The notes: generated by a model not told the origin, from the sequence alone. Numbered from the stretch's first letter, positions 17,674 through 26,452 are shown. The stretch is DNA of 64,000 nt from Chitinophaga jiangningensis (GCF_900142605.1 NZ_FRBL01000007.1:496001-560000), one strand, 5' to 3'. Made by a program: numbers and translations.

Positions 17674-18771
17674 TTACCTGCCCGACTTCAGGGCATTTGA
17701 ATACTTTTCCTTTAACAACTGATCTACCGACACCGTAACGGTTCCTTTGTCTATCGTGTATTTGAGCGGTGCGGTTAATTTTAAAATATTCAGTACCTGT
17801 TCCAGGGTTTCCTGGCGGAAGGTACCGGTGAATTTATAAGCCTTTAGTGCCTCGTCCTGAAAGATCACCTGTACATTGAACTTTCTTTCCATTGTTACTG
17901 CCAGTTCGGCAAAGGTTTGTGCTTCTACTATCCAGTTACCGTCTTTCCATGCTGTATAGATTTCTGTATTATCCACTGCTTTTGTTGCTACCGGCGTGGT
18001 TGAATGGCCATTATCAGGGGCCGGCGCCGGTTGTTTTTCATTGTTCGTGACAGGTTTTTGATAAACGACATGGTCATGTGGCCGCATCATCATATTAAAT
18101 GGCTTGCTGGTAGCGGATCCATCGATTTTCACTTCTCCGTCGATCAGGGTGGTTACCACTGTTTTATCTTCCGGATAGGCTTTCACGTTGAAACTCGTGC
18201 CCAGTGCCAGTATCCTCAGGTCGGCCGCCTTTACGGTAAAGGGTTTCTGAGGATTGGTATGTACTTTAAAGAAGGCTTCTCCTTCCAGTTTTACTTCTCT
18301 GCGCAGTCCATTATAGGAGTGTGCGTATTGCAGTTTACTGCCGGCGTTGAGCCATACTTCTGTACCATCGGAGAGTTCTATCCTGGTGGTGGCTCCTTTG
18401 GGGCTGGTGATGGTTACCATGCCGTCCGGGTTGGCGGTTTTCCCCTTGTAAACCCAGGCCAGTACCGCACTACCACCGATGATAAATGGCAGTATAAACG
18501 AGGCTGCTATACGAATTGCTTTCTTCCATCCGGCGTACCATACCGGCTTGGGTGATAGCTGTGTCCTCATTTCCTGCCAGGCGCTGAGGGCATCGTAGCT
18601 GCCCGTACGGGCAGTAGCCAGCCAGGCTTCACGCAGCCCGAGGAAGTGCAGGCGGTTAGCCGCACTGGCTTCAATCCAGTCCTCCAATTGCTGCTGTTCG
18701 GCCGTGGTAGCGTTTCCCGACAGGAACTGCGCAATCAGTTCATCCATTTCCTCGCGCGAATAGTTAGTCAT
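17674..18771 (-). CDS. FecR family anti-sigma factor
   Basis: 365 aa from the ATG at 18771, preferred over the one nine codons upstream because it gives the usual MTNYSREEMDELIAQFL start. The cytoplasmic N-terminal domain (sigma binding) is followed by one membrane segment near residue 100 (FILPFIIGGSAVLAWVY), the periplasmic FecR domain (DGTEVWLNAGSKL, VKLEGEAFFKV) and a C-terminal DUF4974 domain (FNVQVIFQDEALKAYKFTG). It relays the STN signal of the adjacent SusC to the ECF sigma factor. The Pro/Asn-rich stretch near residue 250 looks like a linker. Confidence 0.95.
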   Translation of the reverse strand: MTNYSREEMDELIAQFLSGNATTAEQQQLEDWIEASAANRLHFLGLREAWLATARTGSYDALSAWQEMRTQLSPKPVWYAGWKKAIRIAASFILPFIIGGSAVLAWVYKGKTANPDGMVTITSPKGATTRIELSDGTEVWLNAGSKLQYAHSYNGLRREVKLEGEAFFKVHTNPQKPFTVKAADLRILALGTSFNVKAYPEDKTVVTTLIDGEVKIDGSATSKPFNMMMRPHDHVVYQKPVTNNEKQPAPAPDNGHSTTPVATKAVDNTEIYTAWKDGNWIVEAQTFAELAVTMERKFNVQVIFQDEALKAYKFTGTFRQETLEQVLNILKLTAPLKYTIDKGTVTVSVDQLLKEKYSNALKSGR

Positions 18772-18846
18772 AACAAGAATAAAACAGGTGTAAGACAATC
18801 CTCCTGTACCAACAGGGTGACAAGCTGAAAAAAAATTTTTAGTTGA

Positions 18847-19416
18847 TTATTCCTTTGGTTTCAGGACAGGTAGCAGATCATCCCGCAGCTTTTTTAGTGC
18901 GCGGGTCATTTGTGTTTTTACGGTGTTGATGGAGATGCCCATCTGCCGTGATATTTCGGGATAGCTAAGCTGTTCAAAGCGGCTTAGCCGGAAGATATCC
19001 TGGCACTGAGGAGGCAGGCGGCGGATGGCTTTTTCCACCATGCCAATCATTTCATTGTGTTCCAGTTTTTCTACTGGCGTATGCATGCTCAGGTTCATCA
19101 GGGAGGTACGTGATTCTATTTGCTGCAACAGCTCTGACCCATACCGCTGGCGGATCTTGTCCTGCTTTAGGCAATTGAGGCAATTGTTTTGTACCGCCTT
19201 ATACAGGTAGGCTTTTTCGGAGACTTCAATTTGCAATTCTGAAAAGCGCTCCCATATTTTCAGGAAGGTTTCCTGTACAATCTCTTCGGCCAGTTCACGG
19301 CGACCCACAAAATCAAACGCGAAAGTACAGAGCGCGTCATAGTGGACTTTGAATAAATACTCAAAGTCGGCTAATTCACTACTCTCACGCCTGATATTTA
19401 AGGTTTTATGCTCCAA
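18847..19416 (-). CDS. ECF RNA polymerase sigma-70 factor
   Basis: 189 aa. Region 2 is visible as FDFVGRRELAEEIVQETFLKIWER and region 4 as LPPQCQDIFRLSRFE through the helix-turn-helix ISINTVKTQM. This is the Bacteroidota sigma-70 (ECF) type paired with FecR. It lies 75 nt before fecR and should direct expression of the susC-susD unit when released. The likely start is the ATG at 19416; a near -7 box (TATCTTTTG on the minus strand, one base too long) lies about 50 nt upstream. Confidence 0.95.
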   Translation of the reverse strand: MEHKTLNIRRESSELADFEYLFKVHYDALCTFAFDFVGRRELAEEIVQETFLKIWERFSELQIEVSEKAYLYKAVQNNCLNCLKQDKIRQRYGSELLQQIESRTSLMNLSMHTPVEKLEHNEMIGMVEKAIRRLPPQCQDIFRLSRFEQLSYPEISRQMGISINTVKTQMTRALKKLRDDLLPVLKPKE

Positions 19417-19482
19417 AGTATGGCTGGCTGGGGATTATCCCCGGTTCACTGTAGGGCAAAAGATACGTAACTTTGGAATAAT

Positions 19483-19512
19483 AAAAAACGCGGACTTAAG
19501 TCCGCGTTTTTT
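19483..19512. terminator. Bidirectional terminator after fabG
   Basis: A perfect 30-bp palindrome centred at 19497/19498 with core ACGCGGACTTAAGTCCGCGT flanked by A-run and T-run. It ends the lptB-GH3-fabG operon on the minus strand. Confidence 0.93.
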
Positions 19513-19541
19513 ATTAATATAACTTATCAGTCATATAGTAA

Positions 19542-20291
19542 TTACATGCAAAGTCCACCGCAGGTGCTCAGCGTTTGTCCGGTAACGTAGCTGCTCATGT
19601 CAGAAGCCAGGAACAGGCATACATTTGCGATATCTTCCGGTGTACCGAAGCGGTTGAGTGGAATTTGAGAAATATAGTTGTTAGCAGCATCGCCTTCTTT
19701 GAGGTAGCTGGTCATATCAGTTTCGATGAAGCCGGGCGCTACGGCGTTTACGCGGATATTACGGCTACCCATTTCCTGTGCAATTGATTTGGTAAAACCG
19801 ATGATACCTGCTTTAGAAGCGGCATAGCTGCTTTGACCTGCGTTACCCATGATACCGATAACAGAGCTCATGTTGATGATAGAGCCGCTTTTCGCTTTCA
19901 TCATCGGGCGGATTACCTGTTTGGTCATGTTGTATACGCTCTTCAGATTGATGTTCATCACATCATCCCATTGATCAGGGCTCATGCGGAGTAACAGGTT
20001 GTCTTTGGAAATACCGGCATTATTCACGCAGATATCGATTTGACCGAATTCTTTCAGTACATCCGCTACCAGTGCTTCGGTTTCTTCAAATACACCTGCG
20101 TTAGATTTATATGCTTTCGCTTTTACGCCTAAAGCGGTGAGTTTATCTTCAAGAATTTTCGCTTTCTCATCGGAGCTTACATATGTGAAAGCTACGTTTG
20201 CGCCTTGTGCTGCAAATTTCAGGGCAATAGCCTCACCGATACCACGGCTGGCACCAGTTACAATCGCTACTTTGTTCTCCAGTAATTTCAT
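19542..20291 (-). CDS. fabG: 3-oxoacyl-[acyl-carrier-protein] reductase
   Basis: 249 aa short-chain dehydrogenase. It has the NADP loop TGASRGIG, NNAG, and the catalytic Ser/Tyr/Lys set in MSSVIGIMGNAGQSSYAASKAG. The sequence matches the FabG type, which reduces beta-ketoacyl-ACP in fatty acid elongation. It starts 18 nt after the upstream GH3 gene and ends the operon. The C-terminus (TGQTLSTCGGLCM) is the usual FabG tetramer region. The lack of fatty acid neighbours leaves some room for a specialised role. Confidence 0.93.
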   Translation of the reverse strand: MKLLENKVAIVTGASRGIGEAIALKFAAQGANVAFTYVSSDEKAKILEDKLTALGVKAKAYKSNAGVFEETEALVADVLKEFGQIDICVNNAGISKDNLLLRMSPDQWDDVMNINLKSVYNMTKQVIRPMMKAKSGSIINMSSVIGIMGNAGQSSYAASKAGIIGFTKSIAQEMGSRNIRVNAVAPGFIETDMTSYLKEGDAANNYISQIPLNRFGTPEDIANVCLFLASDMSSYVTGQTLSTCGGLCM

Positions 20292-20309
20292 GTTATAGTT
20301 GATAGGTTT

Positions 20310-21842
20310 TTAAGCGTTCATGTTTGATTTAGCAAACCGCAGGATCTCTTCGAGATAGTTGCGGTCGTTGTTGAGGCGTGGCACTTTGTGTTGTCCTCCG
20401 AGCTTGCCTTTACTTTTGAGGAATTCGCAGAAGGTGCCTTGTGGCATTACGTGTACCTGTGGTCGTGCCAGTGCGATGTCCTTATGTCTTTTAGCTTCGT
20501 AATCGGAATTAATGGTTTTAAGTGTGCCGTCAAGAACGTCGATAAAGTGTTCCATATTGTCCGGCGCCTTATCAAATTCCACCAGCCACTCGTGGCCACC
20601 GTTGCCGTTATCGCTGAAATATACGGGAGCAGCCGTATAGTCGTTCACGATAGCGCCGGTAGCTTCGCTGGCTTTGGCGATGGCGGTATCCGAGTTTTCC
20701 ACGATCACCTCTTCCCCGAAGGCGTTGATAAAGGATTTGGTGCGGCCGCTTACTTTGATCCGGTAAGGCAGCAGGGAGGTAAACTGTACGGTATCCCCTA
20801 CCATATAGCGCCAAAGGCCGCCATTGGTGCTGATCACCAGTGCATAGTTTTTACCCAGCTCTACTTCCTGGAGTTGCAGCGTGCGCGGCTCTTCCTTACC
20901 CAGTTCCTCCATTGGCATAAACTCGTAGAATATACCATGGTTGAGGAACAGGAGTAATCCTTCTTCTCCTATAACATCCTGTGCGGCAAAAAAGCCTTCG
21001 GAGGCATTATAGGTTTCCTGGTAATACATCAGCGGCTTGCGGATCAGTTTTTTAAACTGTTCGCGGTAAGGGGTAAAGCTTACGCCGCCGTGCATATATA
21101 GTTCTATATTGGGCCACACATCGGCCAGGTTGTCTGTACCGGTGAGCTCAAATATTCTTTTAATCAATACGATGGTCCAGGTGGGTACACCGGCGATGCT
21201 GGTTACATTTTCATGTATAACGGCATTGGCCATACGCTCAATTTTTTCTTCCCATTCGTCCATCAGGGCGATGGAGAGGTCGGGCGTGCGGATCATGTTG
21301 CCATAAAACGGCATGTTTTGCAGCATCACGGCGCTGAGATCTCCGAAGTAGGAGTCGCTGTCGTCCGACAATTTATTCACCTGGTGGCTTCCTCCGATCA
21401 CGAGTGATTTGCCGGTGAGCACATCCGAGTCGGGGAAGTTATTATAATATAAAGTGAGTACATCCCGGCCGGAGCGGTAGTGGCACTCATCGAGGCTTTC
21501 TACAGTTACGGGAATAAATTTGCTTTTATCTGCGGTAGTGCCGCTTGACTTGGCAAACCATTTTATCGGAGTATTCCAGAGTACATTCTGTTGGCCTTCC
21601 ATCACCCGCTGGATATAGGGTTTGATGGTATCATAGGTATGAATAGGAACAGCCTTCTTATACTCATCGATCTTGTATATTTTGGAGAATCCGTGTTGTT
21701 TTCCGAATTCGGTATACTGAGCGGCAGAGATAAGATTCTGAAATACCTGCTGTTGCACTTGCACCGGATACTGCATGAAATGCGCTATGCGCCCCATACG
21801 TAATCTGGCCAACTGTGATATTGCAGGACTTAAAATTCGCAT
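20310..21842 (-). CDS. GH3 auxin-responsive promoter family adenylating enzyme
   Basis: 510 aa from the ATG at 21842; the frame opens 27 codons upstream but would overlap lptB. The ATP-binding motif KWFAKSSGTTADKSKFIPVT is clear, as are the later YNASEGFF and YMVGDTVQF motifs of the ANL superfamily GH3 branch. In plants GH3 enzymes join amino acids to acyl acids through an acyl-adenylate; the bacterial role is not established. It sits between lptB (22 nt) and fabG (18 nt), hinting at a task in envelope lipid chemistry. Confidence 0.9.
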   Translation of the reverse strand: MRILSPAISQLARLRMGRIAHFMQYPVQVQQQVFQNLISAAQYTEFGKQHGFSKIYKIDEYKKAVPIHTYDTIKPYIQRVMEGQQNVLWNTPIKWFAKSSGTTADKSKFIPVTVESLDECHYRSGRDVLTLYYNNFPDSDVLTGKSLVIGGSHQVNKLSDDSDSYFGDLSAVMLQNMPFYGNMIRTPDLSIALMDEWEEKIERMANAVIHENVTSIAGVPTWTIVLIKRIFELTGTDNLADVWPNIELYMHGGVSFTPYREQFKKLIRKPLMYYQETYNASEGFFAAQDVIGEEGLLLFLNHGIFYEFMPMEELGKEEPRTLQLQEVELGKNYALVISTNGGLWRYMVGDTVQFTSLLPYRIKVSGRTKSFINAFGEEVIVENSDTAIAKASEATGAIVNDYTAAPVYFSDNGNGGHEWLVEFDKAPDNMEHFIDVLDGTLKTINSDYEAKRHKDIALARPQVHVMPQGTFCEFLKSKGKLGGQHKVPRLNNDRNYLEEILRFAKSNMNA

Positions 21843-21864
21843 AATAGGATTACTGTGGAATGGT

Positions 21865-22626
21865 TTATTGTTTAGCTGCTTCGTCCAGGTAATTCTTACG
21901 GCGCAAAATGAAATTCTGGCCAAGATACACTTTTCTTACCTGTTCATCTTCTGCCAGCTCTTCAGCAGAGCCAGACTTCAGTATCTTTCCTTCAAACAGC
22001 AGGTATGCGCGGTCGGTGATGGATAAGGTTTCCTGTACGTTATGGTCTGTGATGAGAATACCGATGTTTTTGTACTTCAGTTTTGCTACAATCGACTGAA
22101 TGTCTTCCACAGCTATCGGGTCAATCCCGGCAAATGGCTCATCGAGGAGAATAAATTTCGGGTCTACTGCCAATGCGCGCGCAATTTCTGTGCGGCGGCG
22201 TTCACCACCGCTCAGTACATCACCCGGGCTTTTACGCACGTGTGTGAGGCGGAACTCTGACAGCAATGCTTCCAGTTTTTCTTTTTGCTCAGCTCTTTTC
22301 AGTTTGGTCATCTCCAACACTGCTGCGATGTTATCTTCCACGCTCAGTTTACGGAATACCGATGCCTCCTGTGGGAGGTATCCGATGCCCATCTGTGCCC
22401 GCTTATACATGGGTAACTTGGTGATATTCAAGTCATTAAGGTAAACATTCCCCTCATCCGGCTTGATCAGGCCTACTACCATGTAGAAAGATGTGGTTTT
22501 ACCCGCACCGTTAGGGCCCAGGAGCCCTACGATTTCGCCCTGAGACACTTCGACAGACACGTGATTCACCACGGTTCTGGCGCCGTATTTCTTTACAAGC
22601 TGGTCTGTATGTATTCTTAGTGCCAT
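21865..22626 (-). CDS. lptB: LPS export ABC transporter ATP-binding protein
   Basis: 253 aa from the ATG at 22626; the twelve-codon extension upstream overlaps the -7 box and is unlikely to be translated. Walker A GPNGAGKT, signature LSGGERRRTEIARAL and Walker B FILLDEPFAGIDP are intact. The pattern is that of LptB, which powers lipopolysaccharide extraction from the inner membrane with LptF/LptG (not in this window). It is the first gene of a three-gene operon and diverges from metF. Confidence 0.96.
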   Translation of the reverse strand: MALRIHTDQLVKKYGARTVVNHVSVEVSQGEIVGLLGPNGAGKTTSFYMVVGLIKPDEGNVYLNDLNITKLPMYKRAQMGIGYLPQEASVFRKLSVEDNIAAVLEMTKLKRAEQKEKLEALLSEFRLTHVRKSPGDVLSGGERRRTEIARALAVDPKFILLDEPFAGIDPIAVEDIQSIVAKLKYKNIGILITDHNVQETLSITDRAYLLFEGKILKSGSAEELAEDEQVRKVYLGQNFILRRKNYLDEAAKQ

Positions 22627-22640
22627 ATTTTGAAACTTAG

Positions 22641-22648
22641 CAAAATTA
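22641..22648 (-). promoter_or_regulatory. -7 box TAATTTTG of lptB
   Basis: Exact TAnnTTTG on the minus strand, predicting a leader of about 8-11 nt to the lptB ATG. The divergent metF promoter has the identical octamer. Confidence 0.6.
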
Positions 22649-22717
22649 AACATTTCATCCACTTGGCCTAGTTATAGTTATCATAAGATCAAAAAACACT
22701 ATTTTAAGGGGATCAAT

Positions 22718-22725
22718 TAATTTTG
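22718..22725 (+). promoter_or_regulatory. -7 box TAATTTTG of metF
   Basis: Exact TAnnTTTG, about 20 nt of leader to the ATG at 22750. It rules out the TTG at 22723, which lies inside the box. Confidence 0.6.
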
Positions 22726-22749
22726 CATCCACATTATCCAGCCAATAAC

Positions 22750-23703
22750 ATGAAAGTAACCGAACATATAGCCCAGGCGAAAGATACACGCATATCGTTT
22801 GAGGTGCTGCCCCCATTGAAAGGTAAGAGTATCGACTCTATATACGACCACCTGGACCCGCTGATGGAGTTCAAGCCAGCCTTTATTAACGTTACGTACC
22901 ATCGCAGCGAGCATATGTTCAAGAAAAAGGCGGATGGCAGCTTTGAGAAGGTCGAAATCAGAAAACGCCCGGGTACAGTGGGTATCTGTGCGGCGCTGAT
23001 GAACCATTATAATGTAGATACGGTGCCGCACCTGATCTGCGGAGGGTTTAGCCGGGAGGAAACAGAAAATGCGCTAATCGATCTGGCATTCATTGGAATA
23101 GATAACGTATTGGTTCTCAGAGGAGATGCCCCGAAAAACGAGTCGTTTTTTGAACCCGATCCACATGGCCACAGTTACGCGAGTGAATTACTCGGACAGG
23201 TAGTGCAGATGAACAATGGCATCTACCTGGAAGATGACCTGCAGGGCGGAGTAAAAACTAATTTCTGCATCGGCGTGGCCGGCTATCCGGAAAAACATTT
23301 CGAGGCGCCAAACATGCAGACGGACCTGGCTAACCTGAAGCGCAAAGTGGATGGCGGGGCTGATTACATCGTTACCCAGATGTTTTTCGACAACCAGAAA
23401 TACTTTGATTTTGTAAATAAATGCCGGGAAATCGGGATTACCGTTCCGATTATTCCAGGGCTGAAACCACTGACTTCCAAAAAGCAGCTGAATATCCTCC
23501 CCAGGATTTTCAATGTGGATATCCCTACTGATTTTTCCAATGAGATCCTGAAATGCAAAACAGACAAGGAAGTAGAGCAGGTAGGTACAGAATGGCTGAT
23601 TGCACAATCCAGAGAGCTTAAGAATTTCGGGGTGCCTATCCTGCACTATTACACGTTAGGCAAGCCCAGGGTAGTCCGGGATGCGGTGGCGGCCATCATG
23701 TAG
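22750..23703 (+). CDS. metF: Methylenetetrahydrofolate reductase
   Basis: 317 aa from the ATG at 22750. The start MKVTEHIAQAKDTRISFEVLPP and the motifs VTYHRSEHMF, VLRGDAP, GVAGYPEKH and TQMFFDNQKYFDFV are those of MetF. The FAD enzyme reduces 5,10-methylene-THF to 5-methyl-THF for methionine synthesis. It is monocistronic: downstream lies a 258-bp gap with hairpins, then a convergent gene. Confidence 0.97.
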   Translation: MKVTEHIAQAKDTRISFEVLPPLKGKSIDSIYDHLDPLMEFKPAFINVTYHRSEHMFKKKADGSFEKVEIRKRPGTVGICAALMNHYNVDTVPHLICGGFSREETENALIDLAFIGIDNVLVLRGDAPKNESFFEPDPHGHSYASELLGQVVQMNNGIYLEDDLQGGVKTNFCIGVAGYPEKHFEAPNMQTDLANLKRKVDGGADYIVTQMFFDNQKYFDFVNKCREIGITVPIIPGLKPLTSKKQLNILPRIFNVDIPTDFSNEILKCKTDKEVEQVGTEWLIAQSRELKNFGVPILHYYTLGKPRVVRDAVAAIM

Positions 23704-23746
23704 CAGCCACGAACAACGGCAGCTCCGGCATCTCCCTAAATGAAAA

Positions 23747-23774
23747 ATGCCATTATGTAGATACATAGTGGCAT
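23747..23774. repeat. Hairpin ATGCCA-TATGTA, 13 bp, after metF
   Basis: ATGCCA T TATGTA (23747-23759) pairs with TACATA G TGGCAT (23762-23774) including one T-G pair; only two bases form the tip. It has no T-run, so it is not a standard terminator but may protect or end the metF message. Confidence 0.55.
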
Positions 23775-23814
23775 ATCCCTATAACTGTCACACTTTTAAT
23801 TTAACTGTCCAATG

Positions 23815-23844
23815 AACGGGTTTCCCTCCCCAGGGAAGCCCGTT
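23815..23844. repeat. Hairpin AACGGG-TTCCCT, 13 bp, after metF
   Basis: AACGGG T TTCCCT (23815-23827) pairs with AGGGAA G CCCGTT (23832-23844), loop CCCC. It has the same 6+1+6 plan with a central T-G pair as the hairpin 40 nt before it, and again no clear T-run. Confidence 0.6.
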
Positions 23845-23890
23845 CTGATATATTGACGCATCCCATAACAGATGCCCCTATGTCTCCCTG

Positions 23891-23922
23891 AAAAAAAATA
23901 GGACCACCCGCAGGTAGTCCTA
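23891..23922 (-). terminator. Terminator of the first barrel gene (minus)
   Basis: TAGGAC/GTCCTA plus ACC/GGT stem (23899-23922), loop CGCA, followed on the minus strand by eight T. Confidence 0.85.
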
Positions 23923-23961
23923 AATAACGACGATCATTGTTCGCAAATATTGTCTGATATG

Positions 23962-24657
23962 CTACCAGTCTTCCCGGTTTAACAAAACACCAATAGAAAT
24001 ACCGAAGGACCTGTTTTTGATTTTCAGGTCATCGGACCTGTCAATGTCCAGTAAACCCAGACTGTAATTAGCTCCCACGGTAATGTAGTTATTCATTTCC
24101 AGAGAGATAAGAGCGTTACCACCAACATCCCAGCGGCCTAGCTGCATGGTACTGTTAGGGACATTCGGGGATTTGCTAAAGTCAATTGGCTGGTAAGCGT
24201 CCTGGACTTTTTTACCATCGTCATAAACAGCCAGGTTGTATTTTGCATTCAGACTGTAAGCCACGTATGGTCCTAATCCGAAAGACAGCCTGGCGTTGCC
24301 TACCGGCACTTTGTAGACTGCATTTACCGGGAGGGTAATGTATGGCAACCGTACTTTGGTGGTGGCAGTAGAAAAAGCACCTGCCGGTGGTTTGGTAACG
24401 GGATTCAGTTTGGCACCTTTTACCTCGTAGTTTACGATTGGCTGCAGGTAAAAGTTGCGCGTCAACGGAATATTCACTACCAGTCCAACATTCCAGTTGT
24501 CTGCGGCCTCCGTTCCTGGGACGGCCGTTTGTGAATTGCCCGAAGTGATCGACAAATTGGAGTTTACATAGCCACCTCTCACCCCTAAACTAACCTGCGC
24601 TGACGCCACAGAAACAGTCAGGCATGCAGTAGCTACTGCTAGCGTAAAATTTTTCAT
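23962..24657 (-). CDS. Outer-membrane beta-barrel protein (OMP_b-brl type)
   Basis: 231 aa. Signal peptide cut at ASA|QV. The mature protein starts LGVRGGYVNSN and alternates short strands with aromatic girdles (YITLPVNAVYKVPVG, LSFGLGPYVAYSLN), ending in a strand with GISIGVLL. This is the eight-stranded PorT/OMP_b-brl_2 pattern common in Bacteroidota; function unknown. It is one of three related adjacent genes, each with its own spacing and terminator rather than one tight operon. Confidence 0.88.
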   Translation of the reverse strand: MKNFTLAVATACLTVSVASAQVSLGVRGGYVNSNLSITSGNSQTAVPGTEAADNWNVGLVVNIPLTRNFYLQPIVNYEVKGAKLNPVTKPPAGAFSTATTKVRLPYITLPVNAVYKVPVGNARLSFGLGPYVAYSLNAKYNLAVYDDGKKVQDAYQPIDFSKSPNVPNSTMQLGRWDVGGNALISLEMNNYITVGANYSLGLLDIDRSDDLKIKNRSFGISIGVLLNREDW

Positions 24658-24757
24658 GAATAGGACATTTGGGATTTATGGTCACTATAGAAAGTTGGAA
24701 CTTCAATACAAACGAAAAAACTTGCGCAAAGGTTTGAAATAATCTCTACAAAACACA

Positions 24758-24795
24758 GAAAAGACCGTTAGTTTTTTTGTCTACTAACGGCCTTT
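24758..24795 (-). terminator. Terminator of the second barrel gene
   Basis: CCGTTAGT (24765-24772) with ACTAACGG (24783-24790) plus outer AAG/CTT pairs; TCTTTTCTG follows on the minus strand. Confidence 0.75.
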
Positions 24796-24837
24796 ATTAA
24801 TTATCAAATATTTTATATATAACAGATAGTTAGAATA

Positions 24838-25464
24838 TTACCTGCCGCTGAACTTATAACCCAGGGAAACACCAAAAGAAGCATTTTTGAACTTGCGACT
24901 GTTGTCAGTATTATCCGCCGCATTTACGAAGCCCAGGTCGCCATTCAGACCGAAATAAAAGCCCATAGGCATCTGGTAGCCTATCTGCAAGGTACCGCCG
25001 CAATCGAAGCGTTTTAGCTTGGCCAGCCCGGCTTCGTCATCGAAGGCACCTACATCTCCCGCAATAGTATTTTTGTAATTACCTCCTAAGCCAACGGCAA
25101 AGTAAGGCCCCACACCTAATACGAGGTTACCGTTACCTACTTCCGGTGTAAACTGGAACATTACCGGTAATTGCAGGTAGCTGAGCGAAACCTTCACATC
25201 GGAGTTTTTAAATTTACCACCCTTACCGGCATATAACAGGCCGGTACCGATCGAAAAATCTTCGGCGATGGGTATATCCACGGTAATACCACCTCTGAAA
25301 CTGGTAAGAATCTTACTGGTTTCTTTACTGGTAAACCCGAAGGTCCCGAGATTTTCATATGTTACGCTGGAAAAGTTAGGACCCGCAAGGATACCCCATT
25401 TGGCCTGACCAAAAGATATGCTGGCGATCAATAACGCAACAATTGATAACAATAACTTTTTCAT
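24838..25464 (-). CDS. Outer-membrane beta-barrel protein (OMP_b-brl type)
   Basis: 208 aa from the ATG at 25464; the 19-codon upstream extension (Cys- and Lys-rich) is dropped because only this start gives a signal peptide (cut SFG|QA). Strand pattern WGILAGPNFSSV, LSYLQLPVMFQF, LVLGVGPYFAVGLGGN and FGVSLGYKF matches the neighbouring barrels on both sides. Likely a paralogue from local duplication; ligand unknown. Confidence 0.87.
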   Translation of the reverse strand: MKKLLLSIVALLIASISFGQAKWGILAGPNFSSVTYENLGTFGFTSKETSKILTSFRGGITVDIPIAEDFSIGTGLLYAGKGGKFKNSDVKVSLSYLQLPVMFQFTPEVGNGNLVLGVGPYFAVGLGGNYKNTIAGDVGAFDDEAGLAKLKRFDCGGTLQIGYQMPMGFYFGLNGDLGFVNAADNTDNSRKFKNASFGVSLGYKFSGR

Positions 25465-25616
25465 CTTTTTGGGTTTTTGTTTGGAGTACAGGCAGCAGGC
25501 ATTACCTGCACTCCGGATCACTTGAGGTTTGGTTTATACAATTGCCTGATTATTTGCATGTTCTATATACAAAACAGCGAATGAATTGTTTAGTTAAAAC
25601 ATACGTTGCCTGCTAA

Positions 25617-26333
25617 TTATTTACCCCCGAAAAGGTAACCTACTGAAAAACTCAGCACGCGGTTTTTACCTTTATCGTCCGTACTATTATCCGCTCCAGA
25701 CTGTAATTTTCCAAAGCCTAAGCCATACTGAACAGCGATGAGCACGTTGTGTGTTTCCACACCCACCTGCACGTTACCGCCCCAGTCAAATCTTTTTAAC
25801 TTGTCGTAACCGTAGTTAGGATCTCCGTTGTTGAACGGCGTGTCATCATCCCATTTAATGTTGTTGGAAACTGTAGTAATAGAACCGGTACCGGTATTGG
25901 ATTCTACTTTGTTTTTACCGGCTACCCCAAAGGCGAAATAAGGTCCTACCCCACCAAAAATGCTGGTGTGTGCCCCTACGGGAATTTTACCCACAAAGTT
26001 TAACGGAATTTCTATGTAAGACGGATTGGTTTTTAACGCTACGTATGGATTGGTAACGGTGGGATTGTCCTTGTCTCCTATGTCTATTTTAGACCCTTTG
26101 GTAGTGTAAAGTACTCCCGGCTGGAAGGAAAGAATTCTCGGAACTAATGGTAAGTCGGCCACAACACCAAGATTCCATCCCGGTAACATCTGATTGTCTT
26201 TAACAGAGCCTGAATTATCGACTGTGATGGTGCTGAGGTTCAAACCACCTTTTACACCTATCCGTGCCTGAGCCATTGCAGCAAAAGAAATACATACCGC
26301 GGCGATCGACAAAATAATCTTCTTTTTGAGCAT
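25617..26333 (-). CDS. Outer-membrane beta-barrel protein (OMP_b-brl type)
   Basis: 238 aa from the ATG at 26333 (signal cut AMA|QA). ARIGVKGGLNLSTI, YIEIPLNFVGKIPVG, FGGVGPYFAFGVAGK and the closing FSVGYLFGGK are barrel strands closely parallel to those of the two genes downstream. A Thr/Gly/Asn-rich loop lies in the middle. Function not recognisable. Confidence 0.87.
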   Translation of the reverse strand: MLKKKIILSIAAVCISFAAMAQARIGVKGGLNLSTITVDNSGSVKDNQMLPGWNLGVVADLPLVPRILSFQPGVLYTTKGSKIDIGDKDNPTVTNPYVALKTNPSYIEIPLNFVGKIPVGAHTSIFGGVGPYFAFGVAGKNKVESNTGTGSITTVSNNIKWDDDTPFNNGDPNYGYDKLKRFDWGGNVQVGVETHNVLIAVQYGLGFGKLQSGADNSTDDKGKNRVLSFSVGYLFGGK

Positions 26334-26424
26334 AATGGATGTTGTTTGGTTCGATTTGCCCAAAACCAAAGACTATGCCAATAACGTTAAAATTTTGTTT
26401 AAGTGATTGATATACAATAAAATA

Positions 26425-26448
26425 AGAGGCCGCTTTTCAGCGGCCTCT
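26425..26448. terminator. Terminator of the TlpA-like gene
   Basis: 10-bp stem AGAGGCCGCT/AGCGGCCTCT with loop TTTC, five bases before the stop of the minus-strand gene; TTATTTTATTG follows on the minus strand. Confidence 0.85.
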
Positions 26449-26452
26449 ACTA

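Noticed and set aside
22723..22749. TTG start for metF nine codons upstream
   Set aside because: The TTG lies inside the -7 promoter box.
23949..23960. 12-mer ATTGTCTGATAT shared with the inverted repeat at 50541
   Set aside because: One is inside coding sequence context and a single shared 12-mer is expected by chance in 64 kb.
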